Source: Piper betle (taxonomy: Eukaryota; Streptophyta; Magnoliopsida; Piperales; Piperaceae). Taken from it: a stretch of DNA of 64,000 nucleotides. The position numbers and the translations under genes are program-made. This document shows, one piece after another, positions 59,575 through 64,000 of this stretch. The stretch lies in NCBI GenBank assembly GCA_033002965.1, contig JAURVB010012406.1, positions 26,333 to 90,332 of the forward strand. Reading direction: 5' to 3'. Position 1 is the first letter of the stretch, and every line of letters begins with the position of its first letter. A model generated the notes under the pieces. The model ran no database searches, was not told where the DNA came from, and saw only the letters and a list, made by a program, of their open reading frames with translations.

Positions 59575-62500
59575 TCATTTGGTCGGTTTAGTTTTAATTA
59601 AACTGAGCTATTTACCCCGTTAATCAATGAAAAGTAGTTTGATTAACCAAATAAAAACTAAACTACAATTAATAACTAAACCGGCCAATTTTATTTTTAA
59701 CCGAACTTCAACCAAACTAATGAAATTGATAAATAGTACCTTTTATCATTAATTATTCATTCTTTAGTGCTTATTCAAATTATTCTTAAATTTTCCTTAT
59801 GAAGTAAACAATTGTTAGCATATATTTAGGGGCTAATTATAAATTTATCACGAAAAGTTACATGAATAATGATTCAACTTGGGATATGATATGATAGATG
59901 CACAATAAAAAATAAAATTCATCTTTTACATGTACATAGACAAAATATTTTCAATAGATTGAATCAAAATAATTATTTTATAAATTTTTGTTTTATCATG
60001 ATAATTAGAGGTACATAAAGACATAATTAAAATGAAGAAAAATGAATGAAATTATGCAAATATGATTCTATGTATTTATTGGTTATTTAGTTCGATCGAT
60101 TTTGACCAAACCAATCGAACTAAGTTTAGTTGGCTTTTGGTTCCAACTGAAATACAAGCAACTGACATAGAAATGAATCAAAATTTTGAATGAGTTTGAT
60201 TCGGTTGGTTTGGTCGGTTAACCAAACCATGCTCATCCCTAATTAGACTCTTGGTTTTAGTTAAAATATACACAGTTCTTTCTCTTTTTCAGCTTTTCTT
60301 ATTTATCATGATTTTACTTATTAAGTGATCCCATGTGGAGGCAATATGTCCTTTTTAATTGATTTGGGGATGCGTGGATCCAAATAAAACACAAAAAGAA
60401 GAAAAGAGTATTTCCTATGAACATGTTTTTATTTTACAATTAATGTATTAATTTACGGCTCATGTCCTCAACAATAAAAAAGAAGTATCATGGTTTTAGT
60501 AAATTAAAGTACAAAGAAAAAGAAAAAAACACTTGATATCTTACAAATAAAAATTGCCTCATACGAATCCAACAAATTTGTGCATCATTTTAAACTAGTA
60601 ATGATAAAATATACTAGCTTTGGGAAAAAATGATAAAATGTACTAAGGTTCATTTAATTGTATGAGAGATATAATTGTAAGCATTAAACATATGTATGAA
60701 TGAATTTTTTGGAGGGTTTAAACTTTAATCACTTTGCGTTGAAGATGGAATCCATAAAATTTTCTTGAGATTGCAAATTTTATGTTGATATATTGAGAGG
60801 CTGCGGTACTATTACTTCTTTTCTTTCTTTTGTTAACCAATTAAGCCTATTAATTTACATTTAAGGCCAAGTCATTAAATTAAAGTCGATTTAAAACCAT
60901 ATTAAATGATAGGCTCAGACTAATTGTGAGTCAAGTTGCTAAGTTCAATGATTAAGGGTGAAATTATGGAAGATGAAAATTTTATAAGCAGTGAGTAAAT
61001 TGTGATATCATATCTTTAAATTAGTCTCAAATCTAATAATTATTAGGTTAAGTTCAGTTTATTTATGACAATAATTGAAGATCTTTAACTAATTAATTAA
61101 TTATTTTTGAAAAAAATAACTTAAGCTTGTCAATTTACGTGCCAATAATATACCTGGAAAATAAAACTCGCACCTCAGCTTCTAATGATGAAATGGTGCG
61201 CTTGCTAGAAATTCGTAGTTTTATAATTAATTTGTTTCCTTGATGTATTTTTTAATGAGGGTTCTGCACATGTTTTAATGTTTGCACGTAAAATAATCCA
61301 TGTATACGTTGGCCGACATCTCTCTCAACCTCTCTCAAGTGAGCCAAATGTGCAAACAGCCTTTGACTACTTTTCAAGCACAGACCAGGGCCAACAGCTT
61401 GAGCAATTCATCAACTAATTTCAACACGAACCATGTTGAACGTAGAACATTGTTCGTGGAAGGCGGCAGCTGTTCAACGCAGGAATCGTAAGATAAATGT
61501 TTAGTAAAGGTACTGGACTCTGACGGGAATACTAGAAGAGGAGCACGTTTGTCACTGTTTATAAATGGAGCGAGTCGACTATTCTTGACCGGTGGCACGA
61601 TGTAGGTGAAGAGAGGAATGTCCTACCATTTGCGACTTATAATAAAAAACACTTGTATGAGATTAGCAATGCACTTGTCATGTATAACAAGATTAGCAAT
61701 ATCATTTATATATAATAAGAGAACAATACATGACAAGTGTCATTAACTTTTAATGAAAGATTAGCAAATGATTCAATATAATTGGTTAAGATAATAATAA
61801 AATTTTAAAAAATAATTTCAAATCTTCTCGAAATATTTTGAAATCTCTATAAAACATAATGTAATTTTTAAAGAATTTTTAAAAATCTTTTTAATATTAT
61901 TATTACAGAATTTTTTGATTAATTAAATTACAAATACAAAAAATGGAAAATCTTATCTTTTAGATCCCCCCCAAATCTTATGAATATTATTATTTTGGAA
62001 TTTTTCATTTGGTTGGTTTAGTTTTAATTAAATTGAACTATTTACCCAATTAATCAATGAAAAGTAGTTTGATTAACCAAATAAAAATTAAATTACAATT
62101 AATAACTAAACCGACCAATTTTATTTTAACTGAATTCCAACCAAACTAATTAAAATTATATATAATACTTTTTATCATTAAGTTTTCATTCTTTAGTGCT
62201 TACTCAAATTATTTTTAAATTTTACTTATGAAATAAATAATTGTTAGCATATATTTGGGGGCTAATTATAAATTTATCACGAAAAGTTACATGAATAAGG
62301 ATTCAACTTAGGATATGATATAATAGATGCACAATAAAAAGTAAAATTCATCTTGTACAAGTACATAGACAAAACATTTTCAATAGATTGAATCAAAACA
62401 ATTATTTTATAATTTTTTTGTTATATCATGATAATTAGAGGTACATAAAGATATAATTAAAATGAAGAAAAAAATGAATGAAATTATGCAAATAGTATTC

Positions 62501-64000
62501 TCTCTATTTATTGGTTATTTAGTTCGATCGGTTTCAACCAAACTAATCGAACTAAGTTTGGTTGGCTTTTGGTTCCAACTGAATTACAAGCAACCAACAT
62601 AGCACTGAATCAAAATTTCGAAATGAGTTTGATTCAGTTGGTTTGGTTGGTTAACCAAACCGTGCTCATCTCTAATAAGACTCTTGGTTTTAGTTAAAAT
62701 ATACACAGTTCTTTCTCTTTTTCAGCTTTTCTTATTTATCATGATTTTACTTATTAACTGATCCCATGTGGAGGCAGTATGCCCGGTTTAATTTATTTGG
62801 GGTTGCGTGGATCCAAATAAAACACAAAAGAAGAAAAGAGCATTTCCTATGATCATGTTTTTATTTCACAATTAATGTATTAATTTAGGCTCATATCCTC
62901 AACAATAAAAAAGAGGTATCCGGTGGAGAAAAGAAAAAATTACAAAGAAAAAGAAAAAACTTGATATCTTACAAATATAAATTTCCTCATACGAATCCAA
63001 CAAATTTGTACATCATTTTAAACTAGTAATGATAAAATATACTAGCTTTGGGGGAAAAAATGATAAAATGTACTAAGGTTCACTTAATTGTATGAGAGAT
63101 ATAATTGTAAGCATTAAACATATGTATGAATGAATTTTTTGGAGGGTTTAATCACTTTGAGTTGAAGATGGAATCCATAAAAATTTCTTGAGATTACAAA
63201 TTTTATGTTGATATATTGAGAGGCTGCGGTATTATTACTTCTTTTCTTTCTTTTGTTAATTATTATGCCTATTAATTTACATTTAAGGCCAAGTTATTAA
63301 ACTAGAGTCAATTTGGAACTATATTAGATGATAGATCGGACTAAATGTGGGTCAAGTTGCTAAGTCAATGATTAAGGTGAAATTATGGAAGACAAAATTT
63401 GATAAAGTGAGTAAATTGTGATATCATATTTTTAAATTAGTCTCAAATCTAATAATTATTAGGTTAAGTTCAGTTTATTTATGACAATAATTTAAGATCT
63501 TTAACTAATTAATTAATTATTTTTGAAAAAAATAACTTAAGCTTGTCAATTTACGTGCCAATAATATACCTGGAAAATAAAACTCGCACCTCAGCTTCTA
63601 ATGATGAAATGGTGCGCTTGCTAGAAATTCGTAGTTTTATAATTAATTTGTTTCCTTGATGTATTTTTTAATGAGGTTCTGCACATGTTTTAATGTCTTG
63701 CACATAAAATAATCCATGTATACGTTGGCCGACATCTCCCTCAACCTCTCTCAAGTGAGCCAAATGTGCAAACAGCCTTTGACTACTTTCAAGCACATAC
63801 CAGGGCCAACAACTTGAGCAATTTATCAACTAATTTCAACACGAACCATGTTGAACGTAGAACATTGTTCGTGGAAGGCGGCAGCTGTTCAAAGCAGGAA
63901 TGGTAAAATAAATGTTTAGTAAAGGTACTGGACACTGACGGAATACTAGAAAGGAGCATGTTTATGACTGTTTATAAAAGGAGCGAGCGACTATTCTTGA
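59575..64000. repeat. 2.43-kb direct tandem duplication
   Basis: Copy 1 starts at 59575 and copy 2 at 62005 (offset 2,430; later landmarks 2,416-2,435). Similarity runs to the window end. Each copy holds a GGTCGGTTTAGTTTTAATTA...TTGGTCGGTTAACCAAACC element of about 660 bp with inverted-looking ends, a decayed TRIM internal-plus-LTR relic (60998-61150; 63417-63565) and a 3' segment ending in a TATA box. Copies differ by scattered substitutions and small indels. Confidence 0.88.
61290..61590 (+). promoter_or_regulatory. Promoter-like segment with TATA box
   Basis: TTTATAAATGG at 61558-61568 follows about 250 bp of more complex, less AT-rich sequence; the second copy has TTTATAAAAGG near 63971. 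The downstream gene, if any, would lie beyond the window for copy 2 and is not visible for copy 1. Confidence 0.3.

Noticed and set aside
1..64000. tRNA or rRNA genes
   Set aside because: No cloverleaf with A and B boxes or rRNA core sequence was seen by eye. The tRNA-like words found are primer binding sites.

Overview
This is a plant nuclear DNA window, most likely from a flowering plant. It has a few intron-containing plant genes with GT/AG borders, AT-rich spacers, and many plant-type LTR retrotransposons (Ty3/gypsy chromovirus-like, Ty1/copia and TRIM) nested in one another. I cannot name the species. No bacterial, organellar or CRISPR features were seen.

Recognisable host genes are few. 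At the left edge is the 3' end of a protein phosphatase 2C gene on the + strand (1-1511). At 11397-13340 (-) is the C-terminal part of a conserved plant protein of unknown function (DUF7705-like), with a nonsense codon and frame breaks and without its 5' exons. At 26595-28486 (+) is a seven-exon PDCD5-like double-stranded DNA-binding protein gene with site II motifs upstream. All three carry 1-2 nt indels inside conserved coding sequence. An almost brand-new copia element shows the same kind of break, which points to consensus errors in the assembly at least as much as to gene death.

The rest is mostly transposon. One family of very long LTRs (2.7-3.1 kb, TGTAAAACCC...GTTACA) occurs seven times, always on the + strand: five solo LTRs (5044-7915, 14330-17276, 17300-20117, 21321-24069, 54065-57164) and one full-length but decayed element (28887-43156), each flanked by a 5-bp target-site duplication. 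The full-length element has an initiator-Met PBS, gag, protease, RT/RNase H, integrase and a chromodomain-like tail, and fits the Del/Tekay type. It is broken by an AATCGG-rich element (36492-37276) and by a TRIM LTR that was itself hit by a different 2.7-kb LTR (37341-40019). The first solo LTR sits inside a large GC-rich fold-back element (about 4740-10040) with three module copies and a long palindrome. A complete TRIM is at 24550-25008.

At 47106-53312 lies a very young Ty1/copia element: its 442-bp LTRs differ only by two 1-nt indels, the TSD is GTATT, and gag-pol has one frame break. Its gag start codon appears to lie inside the LTR and to be joined to the body by a 1,005-nt intron holding a tandem-repeat array. 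The right end (59575-64000) is a 2,430-bp direct tandem duplication whose second copy runs off the window; each copy ends in a promoter-like TATA segment.

The most interesting signals are (i) hairpins conserved across the long-LTR family with compensatory base changes, (ii) a dyad module shared by the long LTRs, the fold-back element and the second LTR family, and (iii) the putative spliced, LTR-initiated gag of the copia element.
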